A stretch of DNA of 64,000 nt from Desmodus rotundus (GCF_022682495.2 NC_071398.1:85641193-85705192), one strand, 5' to 3'; numbered from the stretch's first letter, positions 1-17,929 are shown. Numbers and translations: made by a program. Notes: a model not told the origin generated them from the letters alone.

Positions 1-891
1 TAGTAATTAGTTCATGTGTGCCATGAGATGAAAAAAGGTGGAAAATTGCTGCCTTAAGTAAAGGGTATATTGTTTCTCATTTTTCACTGCTGGAAACAGT
101 GCCTCATTGAATAGCTTTGTGCATCCACAGCCCATACGCACGCTTGTGCAGTAATTCCCTATAAATGGAATCACTCGGAAGAGGGTGCACATTTTAAAAT
201 TTTTGTTCAATTGTTACATTTTATTAAAGAAGTTTATACTAGTTTAACTTTTACCTACCAACAGTGCGTGAGCATACCTATTTCTGTGCTTTTGAAATTT
301 TAATCTTAAAACTATTTGTTATAACAATATTCTACTCTGCATCACATGTCTCCTTCTCATTTTTCACTTCAAAGTGCAGTGGCGTCAAAAGAATTACGTT
401 CTTGGTATAAGACTGTTTGAGTTAATTGCAATCCTTATAATCCAGACAAAAAATTATAAATAAAAAATAAAACCATCTACCACCGACTCTAACATGTGGA
501 TGTGAACTTTGGATTTATAAACATAAAGCCTTGAGTGGCCTAAAGTGAAGAGCAGAAAGGAACAGTGACTCTGGTGGAGAAACAACACAGTCCCTTCCTT
601 AGATCTTTCAGCGGGCTGGCGACACCGATGTTCGGCCTCCCTGCAGGCTGTGCTATCAGTGACCACTCCCTGGGTCCCTGGAGTCTTTGGGTACTTTTTG
701 GCAATGAATGTTTCTGTTTAAATCTATTAGTAATAGAATGATGAGAACACAGGAAACATTTATTAATTGAATATTAAAGTATGAATTTTAAGTTCTTGCA
801 GAATAGAACGCATTGGCATGTGGGTTTAATGTTCCTTTTGTTATCTTTATTACTCATGTTTTAAACTTACTAGTTTTCTCTTTTCTCTAAG
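1..891 (+). other. TATDN3 intron (partial)
   Basis: The window opens inside a TATDN3 intron. The DNA is AT-rich, without a recognisable exon, RNA gene or clear recent transposon. Short open frames here show no coding character. Confidence 0.6.
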
Positions 892-972
892 AAGCAGAAA
901 CTTGTGAAACAATTGCCATTAACCTCAATTTGCTTGGAAACAGATTCACCTGCACTAGGACCAGAAAAACAG
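892..972 (+). CDS. TATDN3: TATDN3 penultimate coding exon
   Basis: 81 nt, 27 codons, phase 0 at both ends. The acceptor is a pyrimidine-rich tract ending ...ctctaag and the donor is CAG|gtaaat. The reading frame runs [18 protein letters not shown] and then SPALGPEKQ, the conserved TatD metal-site strand. Three AG dinucleotides in a row (ends at 891, 894 and 897) mean the acceptor could slip by one or two codons. Confidence 0.92.
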
Positions 973-3242
973 GTAAATGATTGTCCAATTTCTACATTAC
1001 TTAGATTGTATCTTTCATGTGAACTATTTTTGATTTAGCTGTTTCTCGTTACAGTGTAACTACAGTGGAATCCTTTTTTAATGCTAGGTTGAGAGGTTAT
1101 ATTAACTTAATTTCAGGTCTTTTCTAAATATTAATGTTGTGCCCCAAAGAATATTATTTTATTATGTAATAATGAGAGCCATACCAATACAGCAAAAATC
1201 TCGGTGTCGAGAGCCAGAAAGGCCTGGATTCAAATCCTGTCTCTGCTACCCAGTAGCTGTGTGACTTTGGACAAGTTATTAATCTCTCTGAAACTTTCTT
1301 CATTTATAAAATGTGGACAAAATATCATAGTGAGAATTAAATGGAGTAATGTATAAGAAAGTGCCTAGCAGTATCTGGTATATAGTGAAGAAACTTAATA
1401 AATGTTTATTTTTGTTCTTTTAATTAGCATGTCATAATGAGGCTCTATTTCTCCCAGAACAAGTATTGATAGTCATAGATTTGTTTATGTGATCTTTGTT
1501 CTTTGTAGGCCTACAATAACAAGAGTTATTGTAGGCCACAAAGAATTATATTTTAAATATTGCTACTATTTTAAGTTATACTTTTCTCAAAGGAAGCCCC
1601 AGCATCTGCCTTATTTGTGGTAGATGGTACCCATTTCCGTCCCCCGCAATGTGCGGTTCACTAGCGGCCCCTACTGCCCGTCAGGTCTCTGTCTCCACGC
1701 CTGCGGGACTCAGGGGTTTGGGAGCCGTAGCGATGCGATTGTTAATAAACCATGAGTGTCTGTGATGCAGTGTGACGTTTGCTCACGAGTGTCCGATTAG
1801 TTACACATTCTCAGAAACCAGCTCTTACAAGACTACAGGAGACAGGCACGAGGAACTAGGGGTCGGGACTCCAGTTTGTCTGTCTGTGTGGGTGCGGGAC
1901 AGAATGTACAGAGTTGTCTTCCTGACTGACCTGAAATACAAGGAAAAGGACCCAGTGTTTTCCTTAAACAGAAACGAATTTCAAGTGCTGTTGTGACTCA
2001 GTTTTGTATTTGTATTTAGCTGATCTGATAACAATGGTGAGTTTCTGGCATGGTGCCTGGCACATAGTACTCAAAAACATTTGTTGAAGAAGTGAATTTT
2101 TAACTGAATGTGCTTTTTGTTAAGTAAATGTGTTTATTCTAGAAAATTAGAAATCACATAAAATCATAAACTAGAAAACAGAACCATCTACCCCCGGAAG
2201 GTTACTGCGAAGTGTAGTGGCTGAGAACATAAACTCTGGTGTCAGATTGCACAGGTTCAAACCTCAGCTGGGCTATTACCAGCTGTGTAGGATCCTTACC
2301 TATAAAAAGGGATGCTAATAATAGTAGTACCAACTCATAGAGTAATTTTAGGATTAACTGAGAAATTTCACAAAAAGCTTAGAACAAAACCTCTCCTACA
2401 GTATGCACTAAATAAATGCAAGTAGGTATGTCCTTCCAGACTTTTTATATTCTCATAGATACACATATGTGTTTTTCATAAATATAGGATTAGCCTGAAC
2501 ACATCATTTCATAACTGGCTTTTATTGATTTTAGAGAAAGGGAAACATCGATGTGAGAGAGAACATCAGTTGGTTGCTTCCTGTATAATCTCCTGGCCAG
2601 GGATCGAACCCACAACCTTGTGGTATATGGGACAATGTTCCAACCAACTGAGCCACCTGGCCAGGCCTGGCATTTCTTGAATCAAACTGTGATGTAGCCT
2701 GTGAGGCGAAGAGCCCAAGCAGCAGAGCATGGACCTTTACAAGCACTCAGTTAAGCAGCAAAACAAAGGACAGCTAATCTGTCAGTCATGCAGGCCACTA
2801 AGTGTCCACTATTTGCAGACTGCTAGATGCTGGGACCTCAGCTGTTAATACCCCGGGGCTCTTTTCAAAGGCAACAGACACTTACAGTCAGGGTTGTAGC
2901 TATAGCCTTTAAGCTGACGTGCAGGCCTTTCTCCCCAGCCTCACCGCCCTCCTCCATCCCCCTGTCGTCCCCCCAACAGAAAAAAGAGCTCATCAGTTGT
3001 TTTTACCAACTCATTTCCTTCCGTTTTATCTACAGTCTTCAAGGGTTGCTTCTCTTGGCAGTCATGCCTGATTTAGTGTCTGCTTTGTTCTGTTTCAGGT
3101 ACGGAATGAACCCCAAAACATTTCCATTTCAGCAGAGTACGTTGCCCAGGTGAAAGGAATCTCAGTGGAAGAAGTTATGGAAGCGACAACACAGAATGCA
3201 CTGAAACTGTTTCCCAAGCTGCAGCACCTGCTCCACAAATAG
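892..3242 (+). CDS. TATDN3: TATDN3, 3' part: last two coding exons (partial gene)
   Basis: TATDN3 is a TatD-family, metal-dependent DNase-like TIM-barrel hydrolase. Two exons are visible, 892-972 and 3099-3242, both in phase 0, joined by a GT-AG intron; together they encode the last 74 residues, against about 274 for the human protein. The first carries [10 protein letters not shown], the TatD motif whose Asp is a conserved metal ligand near the C-terminal end of the barrel. The second carries the C-terminal helices ([19 protein letters not shown] ... [12 protein letters not shown]) and a TAG stop at 3240-3242. Upstream exons lie before base 1. The gene is on + and is followed by SPATA45 on -, as in human 1q32.3. 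Identification rests on recalled similarity to human TATDN3 and on synteny. No frame damage is visible. Confidence 0.93.
1195..1410 (+). mobile_element. MIR SINE
   Basis: Reads as the MIR core on +: a tRNA-like head (gattcaaatcctg), the CORE stretch agctgtgtgactttgg, then aattaaatggag and a tail ending aataaatg. Diverged, as expected for an ancient mammalian SINE. Confidence 0.85.
1499..1545. repeat. Near-perfect inverted repeat with 4-nt loop
   Basis: The left arm, 1499-1520, pairs with the right arm, 1525-1545, around the loop AAGA (1521-1524). Twenty-one base pairs form with a single unpaired A in the left arm. It lies in the last TATDN3 intron and is not part of a repeat I recognise. Confidence 0.9.
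2205..2425 (+). mobile_element. MIR SINE
   Basis: Diverged MIR on +: tggctgagaacataaactctgg at the head, caggttcaaacctcagct, then agctgtgtagg, taataatagtagtacc and a tail ending actaaataaatgc. Lies in the last TATDN3 intron. Confidence 0.85.
2521..2665 (-). mobile_element. VES-type tRNA-derived SINE
   Basis: Antisense copy. On - the tRNA-like head reads CCTGGCCAGGTGGCTCAGTT (A box) with a B box in GGTTCGATCC, followed by catcgatgtttccc and an A-rich end. This is the short CATCGATGTTTC-type VES found in bats. Confidence 0.85.
3099..3242 (+). CDS. TATDN3: TATDN3 terminal coding exon
   Basis: 144 nt including TAG at 3240-3242, entered in phase 0 after the acceptor ctgtttcag. It encodes 47 residues beginning VRNEPQNIS and ending LLHK, the C-terminal helical part of TatD-family proteins. 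The 3' UTR follows without interruption. Confidence 0.93.
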   Translation, partial: VRNEPQNISISAEYVAQVKGISVEEVMEATTQNALKLFPKLQHLLHK

Positions 3243-3850
3243 CTTCAAAACCAGATCAACTGCAGGGGGCAGCATTTGAGAAAAAGAAGTGTCCTGATTA
3301 GGAGTCTGAACGGAAGACCTGGAGAAATCATTACATTGGGATAGAGAAGATTGCAGTTTTAGAGAACTGTTTCTCTTAGAGGTAAAACAGGGCTTGGATC
3401 CTGAAACCCTGGGTCCTAATGCTACCTTGAGCTGCTTTCCAATTAACGGTGTCCTAGCAGGAGATTGGGACACACCACCCTGCTTCTTACCGTGCCCCGT
3501 TAAGTAGAACCCCCACAGGAACTGAAACATTTCTCCTGGCACGGGTGGCCCCGCAGGTAGGAAATAGGCGCCCCGTGAAGGCTACGCCCGAGTTTCACCC
3601 TCTCCGCCCGTCTCACTTCCCGTGGGACCCGTCTAGCAGAAGGAGAACTTCTAGATCCTTACACTGTCAGAAATCTCTTTTCTGGGTTTGTAAAATCAGC
3701 TTTTAGACTTTGAATTATGTCTTTTTAAGAGAAAAATGTACAAGGTTTTATATTGATCTTAGATTTTGACTTAGGAGGCCAATGTTTGTATAATCGCCGT
3801 TAAATACCAAACCCAAAAGTTTAGTTAATAAACTGATTTTGTTTCAGTCT
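3243..3850 (+). promoter_or_regulatory. TATDN3: TATDN3 3' UTR with poly(A) signal
   Basis: Unique-looking sequence follows the stop codon. A canonical AATAAA at 3827-3832 is followed by a T/G-rich stretch (tgattttgtttcag), so cleavage is expected near 3845-3855. No other gene signal is seen here. The 3' boundary is inferred from the hexamer, not from transcript data. Confidence 0.7.
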
Positions 3851-3959
3851 GAATCTTGTCACATGTTTAAAATGTAAATACCTTTATTAAACAGGTACTT
3901 GATGGTTTTAGCCTGTAGTGAAATTTTATATTTTTAAGTTTTAAAAATCTTAGGTATAA

Positions 3960-4105
3960 AAAGAATTCTGTGGATGGATGGTGGTAATGCTAACAAAGCA
4001 ATACGAATGTACTTAATGCCCCTGAACTATACTCTTGAAATTATTAAAGTGGTAAATTTTATGTTATGTGCATTCTACCACAATTTTTTGAAAAATCTTG
4101 TGTCG
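3960..4105 (+). mobile_element. L1 3'-end fragment
   Basis: Matches the common L1 3' UTR end: ggatggtggtaatg, then gaatgtacttaatgcccctg and gtggtaaattttatgttatg, with a short A-rich end. 5'-truncated and diverged. Confidence 0.7.
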
Positions 4106-4584
4106 TTTACCAGGTGGTGTGGCCCATACCAAAGCCTGAGTGTTTAATTTTGTTAAATTATTTAAACAGCAAATGCTGGGAAAAGTACCTATGACGGAAA
4201 AAATTAACTTCCTAAGAAGCAAAGTGATTCTACATAATCTTCAGTATTTTAAAGTTTATAGAGGAATCAAAACTTGTTCTAGGGCCGATTGTCCTAGCTA
4301 AGAAGCTGGGTCGGGTGCTTTTCTCACCCGCCCACCGCGTCCTGACAGATGAGATCCTGCATTTGCTGGGGGTTATGTTAAAACTGGACTCCTGAGCTCT
4401 CTTTCAGTTCTCTATTGCTCGTTCCTATTTCCTACCTTCTGCCCACGATAGCTTTGCCGAACTTTCACATTTAAATCCTTTACGATCCGACTGAAGTGAC
4501 TTCACCTTAGCTGATCACCCCAGCCAGACATGGTTCCAACTTCTAAATTGTAGCCATTCTTTTCATTTATTCATCAACTTATTT

Positions 4585-4790
4585 GTTTCATCTATTACGC
4601 AAATAGTTATTGAGCCCCTCTAGTCTAGGTCACAAGCTACAGAGAGGAATAAGATACCACAATTTAGTAAGGAAGATGGACAAGTGACAGTTTGAAAGCC
4701 ATGTGAGAAGTACCATGATGAAGGAAGGGAAAAGTGCTGTGTAAACAGTCTGAGGACACTCAACACATGTTTCTTTTCAGCAGGTTTACC
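4585..4790 (-). mobile_element. L2 LINE 3' fragment
   Basis: Contains the antisense L2 3' end (agttattgagcccctctag ... ctacagagaggaataag), followed by the usual body remnants (agtaaggaagatgga, aagtaccatgatg). Old and diverged. Confidence 0.6.
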
Positions 4791-4840
4791 TTGTGTGTGT
4801 TTTTACCTTTAGAGATCGCGAACCTTTTGAGAACATGCCT

Positions 4841-5050
4841 CTTTTTTTGGTAAGTTTTTTTTCTGTTTTTTAATTAGAAGGAAAGGGAGGGAGAGAGAGA
4901 GGGAGAGAAATATCAATGTGTGGTTGCTTCTCATGTGGCCCCCACTGGGGACCTGGCCCACAACCCAGGCATGGGCCCTGACTGGGAATTGAACCGGCGA
5001 CACTTTGGTTTGCAGCCTGTGCTCAATCCCCAGGCTACACCAGCCGGGGC
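4841..5050 (-). mobile_element. VES-type SINE with target-site duplication
   Basis: Antisense full-length copy with the gggagagagagaggg stretch, ccccactggggacctggccc and a B box on - (GGTTCAATTCCC). It is flanked by GAGAACATGCCT (4829-4840) and GAGAACACGCCT (5051-5062), an 11/12 match expected from L1-mediated insertion. Confidence 0.93.
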
Positions 5051-6506
5051 GAGAACACGCCTTTTTTTTTTTTGTTTTGTCTTCACATGGCCTGACACAA
5101 GGTTTGTGATATCATGTGCTCTCACATGTCTTTTAAATAAGTGAATGGAGGCTGTAAGTTCAACTGCAGTTGAGAGAAGTCAAATATTTAATTTTTCAAC
5201 CTGCCCTTTGAAACGGATATTGGATATTATGTACCTTTTTACTGGTTTTTTTTTTTTTAAGATACATGTTTTTCTTCTCTAGCCTACAAATGTATTAAAA
5301 ACTATTCAAAGATTTCCTAATGTTAAACATTCTGAAAGGTAGAAATAAACTCTCTCAATCCGAAAAAACAAATCTTTTTGCATTCAATAGGAATTTGCTT
5401 CCCCTAGCTGAAAAGCATCCCCCTCACCCCGAGATATGGTGACCTTCCTTACTAAAAGGAAATATTTCTTATTCTGACTCTTGCCTTTTTTTTTATTCTG
5501 GCAAGAACCAAATGAAATTGTGTCATTCTTTAAATAAAAAGAAAAATATCAGCTCTTTCATTATTATGCAACCAAGAGTTCATTTTACCACTTTGCTGCC
5601 TGCTTTCTCTTGCTCGCTGCCTGTCTGTACTCATACTGCAGAGTTCAGTTTTCTTGATGCGCCCTTTTCATCCTTTTGATTAAATACATCAAAGCAGCAT
5701 AAACGACATTTCATTTACAGGATCCGAGTAACTTAGAAAGGATTTCCAGAGATGGTTGGTTGTATGCTTGTTAGACTTAGCTTCTCAAGCAGAAGCAAAT
5801 CTCTCTGTCCTTTTTAAATTATGAGAAAGCCTGTGATAATGATTACAAAGTCAATCAAAAAGATAGAATGGAAAGAGATTAGATCATTCAGGGATTGTCA
5901 GAGTTACAAGTTTAAACACGGGGCTCCAGGCAAAAACATCCTAGTAGGCCCTTCTCCCTCCCCCTACGTTTGGCTAACTCCAGAATAAGCATCCCTCTAA
6001 AAAAGGTGACTCCTTCGGTGACCATCCCTGTAATTTGTGAACAATTTGAGTGGTATCTGTACTTTCGATGTTAAAAATCGTGTGCATAGCTTCTCATTTC
6101 CCGATTTGTTTAATAGAGTACATATGGAGAGCCTACACGGCATGTAAGAGCGTGAAGAGTTAGAGGTCTAGTGTCCTCTGGGTGGGACTTCCCTGTGGAT
6201 CACTTCCCAGGCCCAAGTTATTTGAGTAAGTGTGCAAATTCTCACAGGTAATGTGTGATACATTTAGAGTTACAAATTTCCACTCTTTCCTAAATAGCAC
6301 AATGCCTCCCACTCCAATCTCTACAGCAGCTTAAGTAACATCCTTCAAAGCCACCTTTAGGGCATTACAAATCAAGAACTCTGAATTTGACTGACTCGGC
6401 AATAACTGAGGGAAGCAACGGGAATAGGAGGGAGGGGGCGTCTCAAGATTGGATGGACATCTGACAGTCTTTTTTGAATTATATATGAATAATATAGAAT
6501 AATATA

Positions 6507-6526
6507 TGAATTATATACATAATTCA
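6507..6526. repeat. AT-rich palindrome in an AT-rich tract
   Basis: TGAATTAT and ATAATTCA are separated by ATAC, inside an AT-rich stretch at about 6475-6545. Probably simple-sequence drift. Confidence 0.6.
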
Positions 6527-6676
6527 TACATTCACAAATATATGAATTCCTTTCTTTGGTGAATCCCTCACCTTATTACACAACCCATTTCTACTATAGA
6601 AGCTGAAGATACCAAGTATCATTTTCTAGCCTTTCTTGCAACAAAGGCACTGATAATATGACCCACCCTAGATTTT

Positions 6677-6849
6677 TAGAAAATTTTTATTTATTGACTT
6701 GAGAGAGAGACAGAGAGAAACATTGCTTTGTTGTTCCCCCTATTTATGCATTTATCAGTTGATTCCTGTGTGTGCCCTGACCAGGGATCGAACCCACAAC
6801 CTTGGCATATCAGGACAATGCTCCAACCAGCTGAACTAGCCGGCCATAG
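6677..6849 (-). mobile_element. VES-type SINE with target-site duplication
   Basis: Antisense copy containing gccctgaccagggatcgaac. It is bounded by a perfect 14-bp duplication CCACCCTAGATTTT (6663-6676 and 6850-6863), so the ends are certain. Confidence 0.93.
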
Positions 6850-8021
6850 CCACCCTAGATTTTGAATGACGTTACTCATGTGAGGAAGCCAGGACTGCAC
6901 TGCCTCTGTTCTGGTGAGGGTGGGCAGTGTTAGGTGCCGGGTCTGCGCCCAGCGACTGTGGCAGAGTCTTTATGTTTCTGGTTCAGTGGCATGAATTCGG
7001 TTTTTCCACCCTCCTGGAGATTTTGTGGACTATCCACTCTTTAAGTAAATTCATTTTCTTCTTAAATTAGCCAAATTGAGTTTCTATTGTTTGCATCTTT
7101 AAGAACCCGGCTTGATGAGGAAATTAATAGCCAGAGGTAATTGTCACAAAGAGACCATTAGGGAAAATTAAAAAAGAAGGAAGGAAGAGAAGGAAATCTG
7201 GGACTTGTTGTAGAGCCTGGATAGCTTTCCAGGCAATGAAATACGAGTTAATTTTAAGGGATGAGATGCTGGCGGTCCCTGGCAGATGGTGTGATCGCTG
7301 TTGTGAAAACATTTTAAAGAGACCTCCTTATGGCAGGAGGAATATGTGTCGATTGGGGGCGGCCCAAAGATTACACTGCAATGAACATTTTTTATTCTTT
7401 TTCTTCACTTTTCCTGTGTTTGTGGAATCTCTCACCTTATGAGACAGAGCTCATCTTCCACTCTTCCTGGACCCTCCCTTTGGACCCATCTTCTGTGCAG
7501 GCAAAGAAGTGCAGCACCACCACCCCCACCCCACTTCCCCACCCCACCATTGCCTGCAGGACCCTCTCAGGGGCGAGGCACTGGAGTTTGGTAGCTTCAG
7601 CAGCAATGGCAGGCCATGCTGAAGTCTTAGTTCTGAGTACCAGGGATGCTACAGGGAGCCTTCCTGCACAGGCATTCATGGCCTTGGCGTGGGAACTCAC
7701 CTGCAGACAGCTCTACAGGGAACCAGAGCACAAATGGAGCAAAAGGCCCGTCTGCCCGTCCCCCTACGTTTACTGGGGGGACACGTGTGTCAGCGGATCT
7801 GAAACACTCCTGGGAGGGGTGGAGAGGTGTCTGGACCTAATGGGATTTCAGGTGGGTTCAGAGTCCAAAATATATAGTTTTGTGACTTTTTCGTTTCCCA
7901 TTTTAGCCCAAGGCTGTTTAAGGTACAGTGAGGAGGACAAAGCAGAAACACCTAACTAAGGGAAAGGGGATAAGGAAGGAAAAGCTTCCAGGAGAAGACA
8001 GTATTTAAACTAAAGTTAGCC

Positions 8022-8186
8022 CTGGATGGTTAGGTAGCTCAGTTAGTTGGAGTATTGTCCCAATACACCAAGGTTGCGGGTTTGATCACCGGTCAGGACA
8101 CATACAAGAATCAACCAATGAAGGCAAAAATAAGTGGAACAATAAATCAATGTTTCTCTCCCCCTCTCTCAAGTCAATCAATCAAT
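8022..8186 (+). mobile_element. VES-type SINE, tRNA-head subtype with 'catacaagaatc' body
   Basis: Sense copy: a tRNA-like head with GGTAGCTCAGTTAGTTGG, then cacatacaagaatcaacc, atcaatgtttctctc and a (tcaa)n tail. A 10-bp duplication AAAGTTAGCC flanks it (8012-8021, 8187-8196). The body differs from most other copies here and resembles the one at 17680. Confidence 0.9.
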
Positions 8187-9794
8187 AAAGTTAGCCAGGT
8201 GAAGGGGGAAACAGAATAAAGCAGAGAAGCACAGTAGTTCCATAAAACCAGAGAGAGTTTCACCGGGAAGGAGGTAAGGGAGGATTATCAAGAAATGAGA
8301 TGAGAAGGTGGTTCATTGTACAAAACCTGACCCTCCTTTACTATGTGTTTATTCCCCAGGATTCATCTTAGATGGAGCCAAAGAAATGGTGCCGTATCAG
8401 ATAGTCTTTATGTGGGCTGCTAAGTTTTGGCAGATAATTCTCCACGGGTCTCACATTGCTATGTGTGCAGCTTTAGTCCTGGATTACCTTCTTCAAGGAT
8501 GTTGTGTAGCCAAGGGCCTTGGAGGACAGAGATCATGCCTCCAGCTGGAGCAGAGGGCGGGTTTATTTACTGTCCGATGTAATGAAAAGAATGGCTTCTT
8601 CCAGGCAGAGGTTGGGCCTCTTCAGCTTAGAGGTCTTCAGCTGTGAGGCAAAACCTCTGTGTGTGCGGCCTGGGTCTGGCCGGCTCTACACCGTTTGGCA
8701 GGAGGGCAGGGAGAAGCCGTCAGAACAGACGGCTTGTGCTACTTGCTGTGCTTCCGAGTAATCAAGTCCTTTGCCTTTGAACCAAGAGTCTCATGTCTTC
8801 TGCCAACGGCCACGAAACTGTGGCAGGCTAACCCTTCCTAGCTCCTGACACTAGGGTTTTTTTTTTGTTTTGGGGGGGTTTTTTTTTGAGAAGCAAAAAA
8901 TTAACTTTGGGTCTGGCCTTTTTTTCATATATACCCTCAGGGCTGATGTGCCCTGGTGCAGTTCTAGCTGAGATAGGGTTTTAGGCCAGCTGACTGCTCC
9001 ATGTGTCTTCCAATATTAATAAGCATTGGCCTGTGAATCTGTGCTTTCTGCAGAGGGAAGGGCAACCAAATAAACGGTGAATATTTCCCTGATGTAAAGA
9101 CAAATGCAAAGAAGGAGCTGGTTCTAGGCCAATTAGTACTCAGCTTGCCATATGGAATGATAGGCCATTGACTCAAACTGAAGAGAGGAATGCAAGCCAA
9201 GTTAAAACCTGAAAATTTGTCTACTGTCCAGGAAGGAATAACAGAGGTGATAGTAGTCAAATAGGGTTTGGTCACAAGGCAATTCTAGCAATGCCCACTT
9301 TGGGAATGGGCAATAAAATATAACAGGAAGTTCCATTTGAGGGCACCTTATTGCTCTCTCAAATGCGTACTTATTCAAATGATCAAAACCATAGCTCAAT
9401 CAGAGTTCATGCAATTAAGTGTTTAGAAGCAAGCTGCTAATTTTGAGAACTTTAGCCTTCTAATTGATTGGCGTGGTTGGTCAACACTGATTTATAGAAA
9501 CCAACAAACTAAACATTTTAGATTAATAAAGAGAATATCGCTGTAAAGTGAAATTTTAGGTAACACATCTTTGAAAGTATCTTTAATAACTCAAATCATC
9601 CCTTCAAAACATCTAATGGACAGAAGAGAATGAACAAAGATATAGTACATTTTTTTTGTGACTTCACAAAATGTTTTCTTGGTGATCTAGAAGATAATTT
9701 TGGCTTCTTTTATAATTGATATTTGTAAATAGTTTAGACAGACGCTGAGGAAGGATCAAACAGATGATGTTTTTTGTGTCTCCGGAAATGCACT

Positions 9795-15487
<5,693 letters not shown>

Positions 15488-16399
15488 TCACAATCAGGTA
15501 TTAATTAGCCTGTTCTCTTTCCTCCTGCAAAGGATGCCCAACTGCTGCACACACCCCCCCACCCGCCCCCCACCTCACTCCACTGCTTATTGTTGTTTGC
15601 TAAGGTCTTTCTGTTTGTTCACGTTGCTTTGGGGAAAAAAAGAGGTTAAAGAAAAGATGTCATAGAAGAACATATTTTGGTATTTAAATATTATGCATTG
15701 ATTCTAGCTTTTAGAAAGTTTTGTTGTTTCTTCTGATTATAAAAATAATATATACTCATTGTAGAAAGCTAAGAAAATACAGAAAAGCATAAGGTAGAAA
15801 AGCTTAATTCACTTTTGATCTGGAGACAACCAAATTCCCATTTTGGATGTTTCTTTCCCAATAAATATCCAAAGGAATTTAATTATAAAAAAAGTACAGA
15901 AAAGGACATTAAAGTGACTATAGTAGAACATAAAATGTTAAATATATAAGGGTGGTTAAGTATTTGGGAATATTTTGCTTGTTAAGACTATAACTTTGTC
16001 TTTTCAGGCACTTGAAGTGCATAAAAATCAGATTAAATTTACAAAGGAAGTTTAAAATATTTAAAGACCTTGAATTAGCTGAATTTATAAGTGGACGGAT
16101 TTTTTAGAGGTGTTCAGTCTGTTCAACCTGAGTGAATTTCAGAAGAAAAATAAGGGCGATAGTTCTTTATACAAAAGTAACTTGATTTATAAATAGACTA
16201 CAGGAATCATTAAAATCAAAGTTTGGTGCAAAGGTTTTTAATGTTTTAATTTTAGAAAATCACTGGTATTAAAATTCAAAAAAACTTTAAATAGGCCATT
16301 CTACACACAAAGTCTATCTCAGACATTAAAAAATAATCTCACATTAACATTTTATACAGATGAACATAACTTCCATTTAAATGGATATAGCGTAGACTA

Positions 16400-17640
16400 G
16401 ATTATTAGACAGACCTCCTAGTGAAAACTACCAAAAATTCTGGAGAAAAATATTTTGTTTAAATGTGATAATAATGAAATGACAAGAGATAATGAAATGT
16501 CAGGCCCAAAAGGGAAGAGAACCCAAGGAAAAGAACCCAGAGAGGGAGATGGACCTGTGTTTGCCCTGAGGATATTTTCTGATTCCAAAGGGTTAGAGAA
16601 TTAGTTTGCTGGCCTCGAGGACGGGACACAAAAATCAAAGCCCGAAGCCTGTGTACAGTGGGGAGTTTAAAGAAGACTTTTCCCCTATTAAGCTGGAACC
16701 CAAAGGGTTAGGCCCTCAGGATAGGAGTGAACCAGATATAAACTCACTTTTCTTCACCAACTCAGCAAGGCAAGTGTTGGCTTAGCACTAAGTGTAGCTC
16801 TGGGGGAAAATTCACTCCCCATCCCTCCATGAAAAGTCATAAGCTCTAGCTAACTCTTGCATGCATTTTCAGCCCAGATTCACAACCAAGGTGGTTCAAC
16901 GTCAAGTTTAAATTTTAGCTAAAGGGGTTTCCTTGCTGGGAATAAATCCATGTGCCTCACAGGAGCAAACTCAAATCTTTCCTAGAAGAACTTCATCCTA
17001 GGCCTGTAGGAATCCCCACCGATAATTTTTCAAAGATGACAAATAGCATGCAGCCAAGGGGGACCAACCAAGCACACCAGTAAATAAAGCATCCTGAAGT
17101 GAGAACAGAATAAACAAACCCATGAACTCTATATACATGAAAAACATTGGACAGATTATAAAACAATGACACATACTACATGTAAAGAAATAAGGAAGCA
17201 AATCTGCCACCATCTTCAGGAAACAAGAAACCAAAAAGAATTTCTAGAAATGAAAAAGGTTTTCAAATAATTTAAAACTCAGTGTCTGGGTTTAGCAGCA
17301 GACATGGATTCGGACGAAGAGAGAATTGGAGAGCTGAAGGATCGATCAGAAGTAATCACCCTGCCCGCAGCACAGAAGGACAGAAAGAAACCGTGAAAAG
17401 TGAAGTATGTGGAAGACACATGAGAAGGCCAAGCCTGTGTGGAATGGGACGTCCAAGGACAAGAATGAGGCAGGGGCAAGATTTAGAAAAACATTTGAGA
17501 AATATCCGGAACTGATGAATGACATCAGTACATAGACTCAAGAAGCTCAAATAACAAATCAGGGCTTTTTAAAAATCCACACTTAGAGTACAGTGACATT
17601 TGAAAACAAACAAACAAACAAAACAAAACTAAAGGAAAAT
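16400..17640 (+). mobile_element. L1M LINE, 5' part and start of ORF1
   Basis: Old L1: ttggacagattataaaac-type 5' sequence, then the ORF1 region with ctcagtgtctgggtttagca, gagagaattggagagctgaa, gatcgatcagaagtaatcac and a decayed remainder. Stops and indels break the frame. The 3' end of an L1M continues at 17930 after a VES insertion, so this is probably one element with the middle deleted. Confidence 0.6.
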
Positions 17641-17679
17641 CTTTAAATCAATCAGGGAATAAAAGGAGGGGCATTTAGG

Positions 17680-17848
17680 CCCTGGCCTAGTATCTTAGTT
17701 GGTTAGAGTTCTTGTCAATACACCAAGGTTGTGGGTTCAATCCACAGTCAGGGCACATACAAGAATCGACCAATGAGTGCATAAATAAGCGAAACAACAA
17801 ATCCATGTTTCTCTCTCTTCCTCTCTCTCAAATCAATAAGTAAATTTT
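17680..17848 (+). mobile_element. VES-type SINE, 'catacaagaatc' subtype
   Basis: Sense copy: CCCTGGCCTAGTATCTTAGT head, gggttcaatccacagtcagg, cacatacaagaatcgacc, aaatccatgtttctctctc. Same subtype as the copy at 8022. It sits between the two L1M parts. Confidence 0.88.
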
Positions 17849-17929
17849 TTTGAGAAAGAGAGGCAGTTGGACTAAAACCTGACTCTTCAACAAGCAACAA
17901 CAAAAGCCATAAAACAGAGAGATTGTATT

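Larger units (their letters stand above)
973..3098 (+). other. TATDN3 last intron
   Basis: GT-AG intron of 2,126 nt. It holds two MIR copies, a short L2 3' end (about 2035-2100), one antisense VES SINE and a near-perfect hairpin at 1499-1545. A moderately GC-rich stretch at 1625-1990 matches nothing I recognise. Confidence 0.8.
3851..9560. other. Intergenic DNA between TATDN3 and SPATA45 (convergent)
   Basis: No exon or RNA gene is recognised. It carries an L1 3' end, an L2 fragment, three VES SINEs, AT-rich simple sequence near 6475-6545 and a T/G homopolymer patch near 8856-8888. A 209-codon open frame at 7330-7959 begins at a non-conserved position, has no recognisable domain and looks accidental. 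Confidence 0.7.

Noticed and set aside
7330..7959. 209-codon plus-strand open frame
   Set aside because: Unrecognisable protein, no plausible splice context or promoter, overlapped by other frames of similar quality.
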